From the NCBI GenBank assembly GCA_000750105.3, contig JPHH03000010.1:558001-622000 (forward strand): DNA of 64,000 nucleotides, read 5' to 3'. The translations under genes and the position numbers were made by a program. Shown here piece by piece: positions 11,192-22,600 of this stretch (position 1 is the first letter of the stretch; every line of letters begins with the position of its first letter). Under the pieces are notes generated by a model. It saw nothing but the letters and a program-made list of their open reading frames with translations. It did no database searches and had not been told where the DNA came from. This DNA is from Tolypocladium sp. Sup5 PDA-1 (lineage: Eukaryota > Ascomycota > Sordariomycetes > Hypocreales > Ophiocordycipitaceae).

Positions 11192-11538
11192 GCTGGGTCG
11201 ACGGCAAGAGTTGTTGGAGCCCGGGTTGTAGGGTGGCTAGACTCGGGCGTTCCAGGGGTTTTGTTTGGCGGGCATAGAAAGGGCAGAAAACGGATGGGGC
11301 GGAGGCATGACAGCATCGCGTGTAGGAGCCGATAAAATGAGAAACGATACTATGGATACACTGTTGTACGTCTATTGGGTATCTCGATCATTGTCCAAAA
11401 CGCCACGACCATGCAGGGTAGTATACACCTCAGGGGGGCGGATGCCAGCACCCCCAGCTCTGCTCGAGTCCTCCCTCTGTCCTCATTCTTGCTTGACGGA
11501 CGTGTCTCCAAGCTCGGCGATCAGAGACATAGGCAGCA
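11192..11538. other. Convergent 3' spacer UBP6 / small membrane protein
   Basis: About 350 bp between two converging genes. It presumably holds both 3' UTRs and terminators; nothing else is seen. Confidence 0.6.
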
Positions 11539-11885
11539 TCATCTCCTCTTGCCGCTCTTCTCGGCCTCCCGTTCCCGCACGCGCTCGCGGAACAGGTCCA
11601 GCTTCCTCTCCATGCCGGCTTTCTGCTGTATCAAGTGGCCCTTTTGCGTCTCGAGGATGGCGATTTGCTCGGAGGCCGTGATTTGCCGGAACTCCTTGAT
11701 TGCCTGTTTCGTTCCCTGGTCAGCACCCAGTTCGCCGTCAGAAGGGTGGGCGTTCAAACCTCTTCCTTTTGCTTGTCCGTCTTGAGCTGCGCGCCCGTGA
11801 GGGAGCCGACGAAGACGACGGCGGCAAAGGCGGCAGCCCAGATGGCGCGCTTGAACTTGTCCTGCCGCGTCCAAGGGTGCGCCAT
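11539..11885 (-). CDS. Small single-pass membrane/coiled-coil protein, unknown function
   Basis: Two exons, 11885-11760 and 11703-11539, with a 56-bp intron (11704-11759; GTTTGA...ACAG, phase 0). The product is 96 aa. A basic start (MAHPWTRQDKFKR) precedes one hydrophobic helix (about residues 14-32, AIWAAAFAAVVFVGSLTGA). A charged, helix-forming region to the end (about 35-96) is rich in Lys, Glu, Gln and Arg. The layout, a positive N-terminus followed by one helix and a coiled coil, resembles small mitochondrial inner-membrane assembly factors. I do not recognise the family, so that location is only a guess. Splicing joins two frames that each stop alone, and the joined protein is coherent, which supports a real gene. 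Confidence 0.6.
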
Positions 11886-11934
11886 GCTGCTCCCTTCTCT
11901 CCTTCTCTCTTCGTGCGCGTGTGGCTGGAGGGAT

Positions 11935-12378
11935 TCACCAGATTTCGTGCCAGACTTGGTCGGCGAGTTGGCGGCGCTCGGCGGGGGTCATGCCCCGTCC
12001 TGCGGAGCCGGCGGTACCGTACGGCGGCGAATACAAGGCGCTGCGGGACCACAGGCTGGCGGAGCGGGTGGGCGTGCTTGGGCGCGAGGCGGATGAGGAT
12101 GAGGATGAGGATGTCGAGGAGAGGGAGGATATGGAGGTGGCGGTGGTGGTGCGGCGGCGGCGGGGGGGGGAGGGGGGTGCTTGCGATCCGGATGACGAGG
12201 CCGCGGACTGGTGTTCGGTATGGCGGTAGGCGTCGAAGGTTGTCAGCTCAACGTCGTTGTCGCCACAGCAGACCTTGAAGTCGTCGTCGTCGTCCAAGGT
12301 GGTGTCGCGCAGCCGGTGCGCCTTTATTAGTAAGCGCGCAGCCGCATGCGGTACTAACGGCGCCGTTGCCATGGCCAA
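11935..12378 (-). CDS. Doubtful ORF: Asp- and Ser-rich small protein
   Basis: An uninterrupted 147-codon frame. It has an acidic patch (LRDTTLDDDDDFKV, about residues 22-35), a Ser/Thr/Pro-rich middle made by a (TCC TCA)n-like repeat, and ends MTPAERRQLADQVWHEIW. The stop is 49 bp from the start of the small membrane-protein gene on the same strand. A TTACTAATAAAG string near its 5' end resembles a branch point plus acceptor, so the true first exon may lie upstream and differ. The opposite strand also carries an open frame (11921-12229). I recognise no family. It may be a real hypothetical gene or chance. Confidence 0.3.
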   Translation of the reverse strand: MAMATAPLVPHAAARLLIKAHRLRDTTLDDDDDFKVCCGDNDVELTTFDAYRHTEHQSAASSSGSQAPPSPPRRRRTTTATSISSLSSTSSSSSSSASRPSTPTRSASLWSRSALYSPPYGTAGSAGRGMTPAERRQLADQVWHEIW

Positions 12379-13692
12379 GGAGCCGTCTCATCAACAAACG
12401 ACCAGAGTCGCCGGCGGTGTCGCTGTCCCTATAATACAATATATTTGTTGCGCGCATCTGGAGGTTGAAGAATCAAAGATTGGGCATTATATATATTCTG
12501 TTTTTTTTTAAGGTACGGGAGCTGCTGCTGCCCGCCCCAGGCATTTAGCAGCCCAGGTGGCGGGCTGCAGGAGCAGGAGCGACGTCTTGAGACGGTCCGT
12601 GGAGCAGCGGCGCGGGAGACGGCGCAGGACGGAGGGGGGCCGTGGTCACTGGTTTCGGGGCGTGGGCTTGGGGCAGATCGTGAAACGGGCGGTTTGACAA
12701 ATGGCTGAGGGTTGTTGTTTCAACCTCTCAGTGTTCAAATCATCGAGTGCTGCTTAACATCCAGACGCAGCCAGCGCACCCCAGCTACGACGGCTTTCAC
12801 GGCCAAGTCTTGCCCTGTCAAGCACGACGGTAGAGGACAATGTACTCCGTACTGCGCCGGGCTTGGCAGTTACCTTATCTTTGGCAATATATCCAGTATC
12901 TACGGACTACTCCGCAGACGTGTCAGGTGTTTGTTTCTACGGGCGCAGACCGGAAACGGCTCTGAAACACGGCGGCCGCACGACGTGCCGTAGAGCCGCT
13001 GCCTTGCCTACCCTATACCGCCGCTTACACCACCAAGGACAGGACGGGCATGTTTCGCCAATGAATGGTTGCTGAATTGATACATGTGTAGGAGATGTAA
13101 CTGGCGTTTTATTCGTCATAGATGTCTTTGCTGGACCAGATAACATGCCGCCGTGGCCGTCAGTTGTTGCCCATAGCACAAACGATTTTGGCCGGTCTTG
13201 GTTCCATGGCAGTCACGAGAAGCTATGCGCAGTTTACCGTAAGCTCCGACTTCAAGTCTCGAATGCCAAGACGCTCTTGTGCTACATCAAGATTGGAGAA
13301 TGGTGTTCATAATTTGCTTCGTAGCCGCATAGATCGTTGCCCTTTACTTACTGCACTTTGTCGCCCTGACGAGTTGCGCGTCAGATCCACCGCCTGGATT
13401 GGGTGAGGTTGAGAGATCTACGGAGCAAGTACCCCTCCACCTCCACGCCACCTTCAACTGCCGCCATATCACAGCCTCTCTCGTCGGACCACACTGCATC
13501 CATCCCACGAGACACATTTCACCTCAGGCCCAGACTCTCTAGAGATAACAAAACTCACTCACCAACGCGACGCCTCCTCACCTCTCCGGCCCGCTACCGC
13601 TCTCCCCGCCCAGGCTGCCCGCCCTACCGAGCGACCCGATCCGATCCCTGCCGTCAGGCGCTTCTCTCTCACCTCAACCAACAGAGGCGGCC
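12379..13692. other. Spacer and presumed SHB17 promoter
   Basis: About 1.3 kb without a supportable gene. One copy of TACTCCGTA lies at 12843-12851, with a related TACGGACTAC nearby (about 12900). The last 250 bases before the SHB17 ATG are C-rich and CT-rich, typical of a fungal promoter and leader. Confidence 0.6.
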
Positions 13693-15193
13693 ATGTCGTC
13701 TCCCCGCGTCTTCATCGTCCGCCACGGCGAGACGGAGTGGTCCCTCAGCGGCAAGCACACGGGCCGGACCGACATCCCCCTCACCGCCAACGGCGAGAAG
13801 CGCGTCCGCGCCACGGGCAAGGCCCTCGTCGGCGACGATCGCCTCATCGTGCCGCGGCAGCTGGCTCACATGTGAGTGCCTACATGCCCGTTGCCATGCC
13901 CTCCCCCCCTTTTCCTTTTCTCATCCTGCTCCTGCTGCTGCTGCTGCCGTCATTGTTACTGCCTGGCTGCGCGTGTCGCGGCGAAAGGCGAACAGCCTGC
14001 TGGCATACCATGCGCTTGCGTGGTGCGTCTGCATCTGCAGGACCGGCAGGGGCAGGGCCTTTTTGTTCCCTGTGCGCGATGTGGACATGCCGTGCATGGC
14101 ATCACGTCTTTGTGATAATGCATGGCATGGCGGGCGCGTGACACGGCAGACGGGCCGTCTGTTATGCGGCCGCGCGGGATGCAGTTGTGGTACCACCGCG
14201 CCCTGATGCGGCCGATGCCGTGACCGGTGAGGAAACACACGATGCAGTCAAACTCCTCATGTACAGGCACTGCGTCGCTACGCAAACGCCCCCCGGCACA
14301 TGTACCTACCTACACTGTCCTGCATCTCACACGCACGCGCACACAACCCACTGCTCATGCATCATCGCCGTGCCGCACCGCAGCGCCCTCTCACGAACCC
14401 ACGATGCACCCTCCCCCACCCGCCCCCTTGCGTTCGCTTGGTTGGGGCAGATGAAAACCTGAAACTAACCCAACGGGCGCAGCTATGTCTCCCCGCGGAA
14501 GCGCGCCCAGCGGACGTTCGAGTTGCTCAACCTGGGCATCGCGGGGGATCTCCCCTGGACCCGGCACGGCAGCTCGACGTACGACGGGCTCGAGTGCGCC
14601 GCGCGGGTCGAGGTCACCGAGGACGTCCGCGAGTGGGACTACGGCGACTACGAGGGCGTCACGAGCCCCGAGATCCGGAGGCTGCGCGCGGAGCAGGGGC
14701 ACACGGGGACCTGGGACATCTGGCGGGACGGCTGTCCGGGAGGGGAGTGAGTTTCTGTTGCTTTCCAAGTTCCCGCCTTGCGCCTTTACATACAAGGCAA
14801 GATAGCGTGTACTGACGAAAGGGATATCAGGAGCCCTGATCAAGTCACCCAGCGACTGGACCGGTTGATTGCCGAGATCCGCGAAAAGGTGCACAAGCCC
14901 GTCATCGACAAACCGGACGGCGGCAACGGGGACGTGCTCATCGTCGCCCACGGTCACATCCTCCGTGCCTTTGCCATGCGGTGGGCCGGCAAGACGCTTC
15001 AGGACGGGCCGGCGTTTCTGCTGGAAGCCGGCGCCGTCGGCACTCTCAGGTGAGTCTTGAACGATCACACGTAACGGCGAGAACTCGAACTGATCTTTAT
15101 GCAACTAGCTATGAGCATCACAACATTGAGGAGCCGGCTATCTTGCTCGGGGGCGCGTTTGTGGTTGATATGGCCGAAAAGGGGATCCAGTAG
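13693..15193 (+). CDS. SHB17: Sedoheptulose-1,7-bisphosphatase-like histidine phosphatase (SHB17 type)
   Basis: Four exons: 13693-13871, 14483-14746, 14831-15049 and 15109-15193. Introns are 611, 84 and 59 bp, and the product is 248 aa. The histidine-phosphatase (phosphoglycerate mutase) fold is clear: RHGETEW with catalytic His11, then SPRKRAQRT, then REWDYGDYEG, then WDIWRDGCPGGE, and the second histidine in VAHGHILR. The ending LSYEHHNIEEPAI matches SHB17-type enzymes. Family knowledge: yeast Shb17 hydrolyses sedoheptulose-1,7-bisphosphate to sedoheptulose-7-phosphate, feeding ribose synthesis (riboneogenesis). A related fungal sugar-phosphate phosphatase role cannot be excluded. The first intron is by far the longest in an otherwise compact gene. 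The gene converges on the methyltransferase gene, with 154 bp between stop codons. Confidence 0.92.
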
Positions 15194-15347
15194 TAGGCCG
15201 TCGTCGAGATATGCCCGTATTCCAGAAGGGACGATTGTTGAAGAGCCATCATCCAGATGTCAAAGATCAGATAAAGATAAACCTGGAGCCTCAACAGAAG
15301 TATCAAATAGATCACAACTGACTCAAATACAAGCCAGACCCCTCCCG

Positions 15348-16401
15348 TCACGCCCTCTCGCCCCTCGCGAAAAACACCCTCCGCACCATATCCCTCCCCT
15401 CGCCGTGCGCATCCTTAAACACCACGTCCTCGTCCATCTCGCGGAACGCAAACCGCGCCCCCACGCCCGCGCCTTCGAACATGTCCCGCACCTGCGCCTC
15501 GCTGAAGCCGTGGTGCCGCACGCCCTTTGCGTCCCCGTGCGCCGGGTCCGCCGCGTGCGCCACGAAGTCGAGGATGAAGAACACGCCGCCGGGCCGCAGC
15601 CGCTGCGCGAGGCGCCGCGCGGCGAGGTGGCAGTCGTCGAAGTGGTGGAAGCCCAGGCCGACGCCCGCAGCGTCGAAGCCGGAAAGGGGCGCGCCGGAGA
15701 AGGCGGCGGGGGAGGGCTCGGATGGGTCGATGAGGTTGCCGACGTGGGCGATGCGCTGGTCGGGGGAGAGGCCCTGTTGAATGTCAGTATGGCCTTTCTG
15801 TATACGCATGCATAATGTGCTATAATCAGGCTGGTTGTGCACATGTCCTGCCGGGGGTAGATGTGTCGGGGCGAGTTACCTGGCTCCTAGCTTTGGCATT
15901 GTATGCCTCAACCATGCTCTCCGAAATGTCGATGCCGACGCACTGGCTGAGATCATCTCCCACTGTCTAAACCGCAATCAGCAAATCACAAACAAAAAAG
16001 AAGGTTCTGTTCGACGCACCCTCGACAAGAGCCCCGTGCCGCAGGCATAGTCCAGCAGCCGCCCGCCCTTCTTGACGCCGATGAAGTCCACGTTGGCCCT
16101 CACCTCCTTCTCCAGCTTGCCGACCGTCTTTTCAAATTTACTGTCATATTCTGCGGCAAGCTTACTGTTGTGGATCACAGTGTGTTAGCTCAGATGCCGT
16201 ACCGGTATTGGGAAGGTGGTGTCTCTTGGGGCATCAAGGCTCCATCGCATGCATCAATGATGAATCATGAATTCATGATTCATGCCGCACAAGAAACCAT
16301 GACAATGACGCCCATCCTTCCGTGTAGAGTGAGGTTAGAGTGGCGGAGTAATGGATGACTTACTTGAAGTAAGCCTGGTTCACAGCCGTAGTATCAGACA
16401 T
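15348..16401 (-). CDS. Class I SAM-dependent methyltransferase
   Basis: Four exons: 16401-16364, 16164-16020, 15966-15880 and 15773-15348. Introns are 199, 53 and 106 bp, and the product is 231 aa. The SAM-binding motif I is LLDYACGTGLLSR (about residues 48-60), the acidic motif II region is CVGIDISESM, and post-motif elements are GFHHFDD and LRPGGVFFILDFV. This is the UbiE/Methyltransf_11-type fold. The substrate cannot be told from sequence, and fungal members of this type are often annotated simply as methyltransferases. The start (MSDTTAVNQAYFNKLAAEYD, 20 residues) fits the family, in which a short helix precedes motif I. The first intron contains a 24-bp perfect palindrome. Confidence 0.87.
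16260..16283. repeat. 24-bp perfect palindrome in methyltransferase intron 1
   Basis: The half-site ATGAATCATGAA is followed directly by its exact reverse complement, with no spacer. It lies inside the 199-bp first intron (16165-16363). It is AT-rich compared with the surrounding exons. Confidence 0.95.
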
Positions 16402-19400
16402 GATGGTCATGGACTTTTGGTATGACGAACTGATTCACAATGTCGGTCGTTTGGTGCCGCACAGCCCAAGCTTTTCCAAAGATTCAGAACAAGGTGAGAA
16501 GCCTGAGGAACATTTCAATATTTCCTCCCAACGTCGGCACCGCGAAGCCCTTTTATGGCTCTTCCGGACACTTCTCGGCAGGTTTCGAGGTCCAGCAGAG
16601 CCCACCTTTGTTCGACCCCGGATGCGGTCTCCGAGCGCCCCGCACCTGGTGCGAGTGCGGGTCCTACAGCGGGGGCGGGGAGGCCCGCTCGGCACGGTGG
16701 ACGCGGACCGGACGGGACGAGATTCGCCTGGCAACTTTGAGATGGCATTTGAGATGGCATTTATTCCAGGCAGAGGCGGGGAAGTGTCTGTTAAATTAAT
16801 GCCATATGATATATAAACTGAAATAGACGAGGGAAGAAAGATGATTGACGGAAGCTAATCTCGTTGGAAGGCAACCAGTGGAACGGATGCCCGAGACCGA
16901 GCAACTATGGCTTTGAAACTCGCCCGTCCAGTGTCACAATGTCCGTCAAGATGGTTTACCAAGCAGCGTGCTCTCGGCATCTTGAATGCGAAGGCCGCAA
17001 ATACGCCTCGTCGAAAGCATTCGGGGACGGCTTGTCCCCGTCTTCCTCGCCGACCCTCTACATGACAACGGGCGCCGGCCGAACCTGGGCATCCCGTCGC
17101 ACGCGTCGCATCAAGTCATATCACTAAAGGTGTCCTGCCCGAGGTAGTACCATAGTCCCATATGCAAAGTCGTAATGAGTGAGGTTCGTAGACCGGGATG
17201 GCGAGCGCGCAGCTCCCGACCGCGCCAGCTGTTCGGCAAACGGCTTGCTTCTACCCCTTTTGCATCCGTCGACCCGGCGACAGTCGACCAATGCCCATTT
17301 CAAACTCGACATCGAACGCAGAGCAACGTTGAAGTCTTGCAACCGTGTTCGCGCTCTTTGGGGCTCGGAGCCGTCGGCCTGGGAGGCGTCCGGACGCATT
17401 GCGCTGGGTCGCTTGGCTTCCGGCCCTCGACGGCTGGGCACTTGCTCGCAGCGCCTGCCAAGCAATGCACTTCAAGAGAACAACTCGCAGCTGTAATAGG
17501 ATTGAATCGCCTTTCTCGTCTTTCGAATCGGTCGCGGTCGAGTGGCTGGCTGGCTGCGGCGGTGGGCGTTGGCGCCGGTGGTGCGCTCGCCTGTGTGCTC
17601 TGTTCGACGGTCCAAAGATCAGCATTATTCCATGGCAGGTATCACACTCCAAGGCTACTCGTTTGATTCTTGCCCGCGCGGAGTGTCTGGAGAGGTCCGT
17701 CCTCGCACCGCCTTCAACACGCATGGACCGCGTCATCAGGGGGCATCGCCCTCGAAGCGGCAAGCCAGCGGAAAGTGCTCGCACGGCTGTAGCAGACTTC
17801 TCTTTGCCTGCCGCAGGTTACGAGCTTTTGAAACGGTAGGAGCTCGATTCCCAACAAATGGAAGAAGCTTGCGCAGAGAGCTTGGGCTTTCGGGCGACGC
17901 TAGGACTGGTCTTGACCTCGGCATCGACCGCCTCATGCGGAGAATTATCCCCCCGAAACGAGGCTCAGTACTTCGTATTACAGGCTCGCTACAAGCCGCG
18001 CCAGCGTCCTCCCGAGTACAGCGACAATCATCATAGCCAGTCCGCATCAGGGGCAATCTCGACTCAACCTTCGTACGATCAGGCTAAGCGGGTCGACTGC
18101 ATTCTCGCTAACCTTGGGCTGCTCATCCGCCGGCTTGGTCCACCACGCCCCAGTTTAGCGGCCGCCTTGCGGCAAGTGCCCGGCCCTTGAGTGCAAAGGG
18201 CATCGAGTCCAGAGTCCACACGTGGTCGAAGGAATTGGACTGCTATCCTGCGCAGAAGTTGGCTGTAAATGGTACAGGACCTCAACCCCTATCGTGACAC
18301 TTCCTGTACATACCACGACCTGTCTACCTATGTTGAGAACCATGTGGCCATAGCGGGTTTGGCTCTAGTCCCGTCCGTGGCACAGAGTCTTTAAATCGTT
18401 CCACGTACGTCCGTAGATTGATCAGAGGTTGCTCTGGGCCTCAACCCCCTGAGCAAACTGTGCTATTGGCCACACAGCGGTTGGCTACGATTCAGGCACG
18501 AGAAATGTAGCCTATGCTGTACAAACGTTCAAGAACTCAACATGAGACGATTTCACAGCGCAGTTGGCGGAAATGGTGCCAGAAGAAACACGAGGCTTGC
18601 CTACAGCTATGACGTTGGAGGCTTGGCGCATCGTCGGCCGGTTTTCATTTGGGCCTGTTCCGACAAGAAGTCAAAGGAATGTGGGCAATTCGTACTTCGT
18701 ACAGTAGTCACAACATGTTCACATCCTTCCACACTGACCAACCAATAGAATCAAATAACGCCGGGCCAAAGGAGACTTGCCTTTCGAGGATTCTGGCGAC
18801 AAGAGGCCGCGTCCTCGCGACGCCAGAGTTGTACCAAGGCCTCTGAGACAGAAAAAACAGAGAACTGGACAACATCAATTGAGCCTGGCAGGGATTCGCT
18901 CACTCACATGATTTGATGGAACTGCTTCGCCATCGAGATCAAGCGCTGGTGAGCCGGGGGGGCACTCCCAGACCGAAAGATCTTTTCTCCATCTTCCCCC
19001 GGCCAGGGGACCAGTCATAAAACAGCCGTGACCAAATACGGTGAAAGAGGGGAAGTGCAGCGTGCAGTAGGCCCGCAGGCGGCGTCAGCGGCCGCGTCGA
19101 AACGTGGCCGGTTTTCATACGCATACGACGAGGGCCAACAGGGGATCGGCGCGCACCCGTCTGGCAACCAGCCAGCCAGGGGGTGTCGGGGCGACAAGAG
19201 GGCATCAGCCGCCCGATCACGGGTGATCATGCAGCTGCATGAGCGCACCGTTCCGCGGTCGGGAGCTCTCTAGTGGCAACGGAGCCGACGGCGAGCTAGC
19301 GGGTGACTGGTAAGCTCAAAAATCACTTCCTGGTCTCCGGCAGCAGGTACTTCGGATGTACGAGCACTGAGTAGTGGCCCACACGCGCCCGTCTGCTCAG

Positions 19401-19629
19401 TGATGTAAAAGGAGACGAGACGCCGTAGGCAGTCGAGGTGTTTTCTGCTTGGGGGTCGATCAGGCACGGTTGATGCTGTTTTTGGTGCACGCCTTACAAC
19501 TGTCAAACCAACCGCAGACGATGAGGATGGATTCATTGGCTCACCGGCCCCGTCGTGGACGAACCGTTGGGGGCGTGAGTCAAGGAAAGCCCATGCGTGC
19601 TGCACCGCTTCCCACGGCGTGTCTGCGTC

Positions 19630-19644
19630 TGTGTGTGTGTGTGT
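19630..19644. repeat. (TG)n microsatellite
   Basis: Seven and a half TG units, followed after a short gap by another TGTGTG run. Confidence 0.9.
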
Positions 19645-22600
19645 ACATACTCGTGTGTGTGGTGGGACGCGGTGGTGGCGAGAGTAGAGGAGGGCGGTGC
19701 TCTCCCCGTCCAATTCCAGGCAATGGCACCTCACAGGGCGAGCGGCATCCGTCTGGCGAGAAGGCAAGGCAGGTTCTCGCGGCGCAGGCGCACAGCTGAG
19801 CCAGGACGCGCCCCAGCAGCCAGCAAGGGATTGATGCATATGTCCAAAAACGTACGCATGTGTCCTGTCGTTGCTGCACACCGCCGGTTCTGCATTGTCC
19901 CGTTGTCTCGGGAAACCAAGCCAACACCACCGACAAAAGCTCCTGTAGGCAATGACGGGCAGCTTCGACAGGGCCTGGGGCCGCCGGCCCGCAAATGATA
20001 TGCACATCTTCCCCCCCGAGCCCCAGCACAAACTGTAGCGGCTTTCGCGGAGCATCACTGCAGTAATGGCCGTGAACGGGAAGCAAGCCGCAAGGAACCA
20101 ACAGCTCCGGCCCCATACGTTGACGCCACCCATCCTCCCCAGCCAGCCGTGATGGAGTTCGTAAAGGCTTAGAAAATGGCGCAACAATAGCATAGTCCAG
20201 GGCCCCAAATAGCCGACCACTGAGCAATGTCAACTAGCTTGGACAGCGAGGCATCATTTCCTGGAGACGGTAGCAAACCGCTCCTTGTCGAGAATCGTGG
20301 CAGCAACACTGGTGCGGCAAGCCAACGGCGAAAACCAGGCTGTGGCGCTGAGTCGCCCTACTGCTGACCGTGCATGCATTTGAGGTCTCGTGGCGTTACG
20401 ATACTCTGTAGCTGCGCGCCGGCATCCCTGCTGTCTTTCTTTGTTTGTTGCCGCGCCATTCTCATCAACCCTAGCCCTTGGGTGTGGTTCGAGTCGATGT
20501 TGGCCAATGCCGATGTGCACGGCCAGGTCCGCTGCCACTGAACAACGCCGCCCAGTGGTACTTTGTACGGAGTAGTGGTGCCCACGATGCATTCGGCTTT
20601 GGGCAATGTTCCAGGCTTCCAGCAGCGAAGATGTTGGTTAGCCCTCCCCTCTGCCATGATACGTATACATGCGTATCCCGCTGCCGACACTGGCAGTCGC
20701 AACTGGAGATTGGATCCCGCTTGCATCACTGCCGGCCCGAGCCCTGTTCCAGGGTCGTTGCGTGTGACCCTTGCGCTTCTCACACTGTGACCCAAAGTCA
20801 CTAATAAACGATTGTTGCGACAGCCCATGCACCTTGTCTTGTCGCAGTGTGAGATTACGACGTGGCAGCTTCTGTCTCTCCTTGCCTGACCGCTGATCCA
20901 CACCCCCCTTCTCACATTTCTCCTGCCTGAGCACTCGAAGCCGAGCTGCAACTTCGTCCGTATTGGGAGGAGGGGCTGGGCAGCCTAATGAACGGCAGCA
21001 TGGACATGGGCGCTCAACAGCTCTCCCCGCGGCCGCAGCTTGCCCTGGAGGACTCGTGGCACCGGAAGGCTCGTTTCCCGCGGGCCTTTGACGGCCTCGT
21101 CTTGCTGCATCGGGCATGGCCGAGCTTCGCTAACCATCTAGCAAACAATGGCGGCGGCCCAAAAACTGGGGCTGACCGCGGGAGACCTGCAGCCTACCCG
21201 AGTTGCATGCATCGCCCGCATGGAAAATACATCACGTGATGAGCCGCTGCTGTGTGCGATTGGCGGGACGGGCCTTGTCTGGGGCAGGCCAATCACCAGA
21301 CCCATGTCACCATGTCCAGAGTTCAACACGCACGACCATCGTGTGCAGCGCGGAGGCTGGGGTCGGCGTTTGCTGTTCGCCCGGTGCAACGCTGAGAGAG
21401 TTGTCGGTGTGGCCAGTCATATTTTATTCCTTGGAGTTTTCGACTGACAAAACTGACGGTGATGGGTAATGTCGACGATGTTGAGGTGCCGACCGCGGGG
21501 GGTTGACCGCGGCGGACAACCCGCGGGCTGCCACGGTGCCCGGGCAATGCGGTCGCGGTGATTTCGAAACAGGAAAAAGTGTCTCTCGAAGTTTTCTGGC
21601 CTGGAAGTTGGGAACTCTCCCGGTCTGCATGGCCGCTGGCTCGCCTGCCACAGAGCTTCCAATTTCCGCCGACGACATTGCAAGTCAACTTTCGTTCTTT
21701 CGGGGGCCCCAGCGTGGTCTGCGTGGACAACGCTCCAAACATGCAGGCCGCCGGATATGTTGGTTGCTTGCCTAACAGGTGCAAGGATGCCACTGTGGCC
21801 GGTCCCTGTCACCAGCAAGTGCCCATGCAGGCCGGCGCGTCGGTAGCCCGTCACGTCGTGCCGCGTTGCTTTTCGCCGGAGTGGTGATATGATCCCTCCG
21901 TCTAGTCGCAGTGAATTTGAGAAAATAGCGAAACAGGCCCGCCCCAGGCTGTGAGACACGGACGGGTGCATTGATTCTGTCGTCGGAACTGGGCGCGGTT
22001 GCATTCCAAGGGTCGGCCCGGCCTTTCAACCCGTCGAGTCTGGGGCCAACCCGAATGGAGCGAACGTTTGAATGGCGCTGGGCACCCCCTAAGGTGTACT
22101 CGTATACAAGGGAGCCTCGTTCGCATGGTCGGAGCTGGAGTTGACAAATGAAAGTCGGTGAGGAGACGTTGGATGCAGGTTGATGAAGCCCTGGAGGAGC
22201 CACAGATTAGCAGAAGTACCGCACCTTCCCGCCGTCGGGGTTGGCTGCCTTGTGCGTGGACGGGAGGAAGGTGTAACTGTAGCACCTGCCTCCTTGACGG
22301 CACGGTACTTGCGAAGATAGCGGCGGCTCCAAATGACCACCCCGCCCCAGCGTGCAGGGCCTGATTCTGTAGCATCACTATCAAATATCAAAGTCTTCAT
22401 CTCCTAGGTACAAGGAAGTCCAGGTTCATCTCGACACAGTGTGCGAGATGCCACTTGCAACAGAACGCCAAGTCGTACGATGCGATGCCTGACGTAGGTG
22501 CTTCCTCCTGCGGTCCAAGCCAAGGCGGCTACCAACCCGCAGCCTTGCGAATGTCCCCTTGCTTTGAGGGCCTGCATTGTGTGCCAGGGCCATCGAGGAA

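Noticed and set aside
19270..20220. 316-codon minus-strand frame
   Set aside because: No domain; it includes the (TG)n repeat read as HTHTHT, overlaps other equally long frames, and has a random composition.
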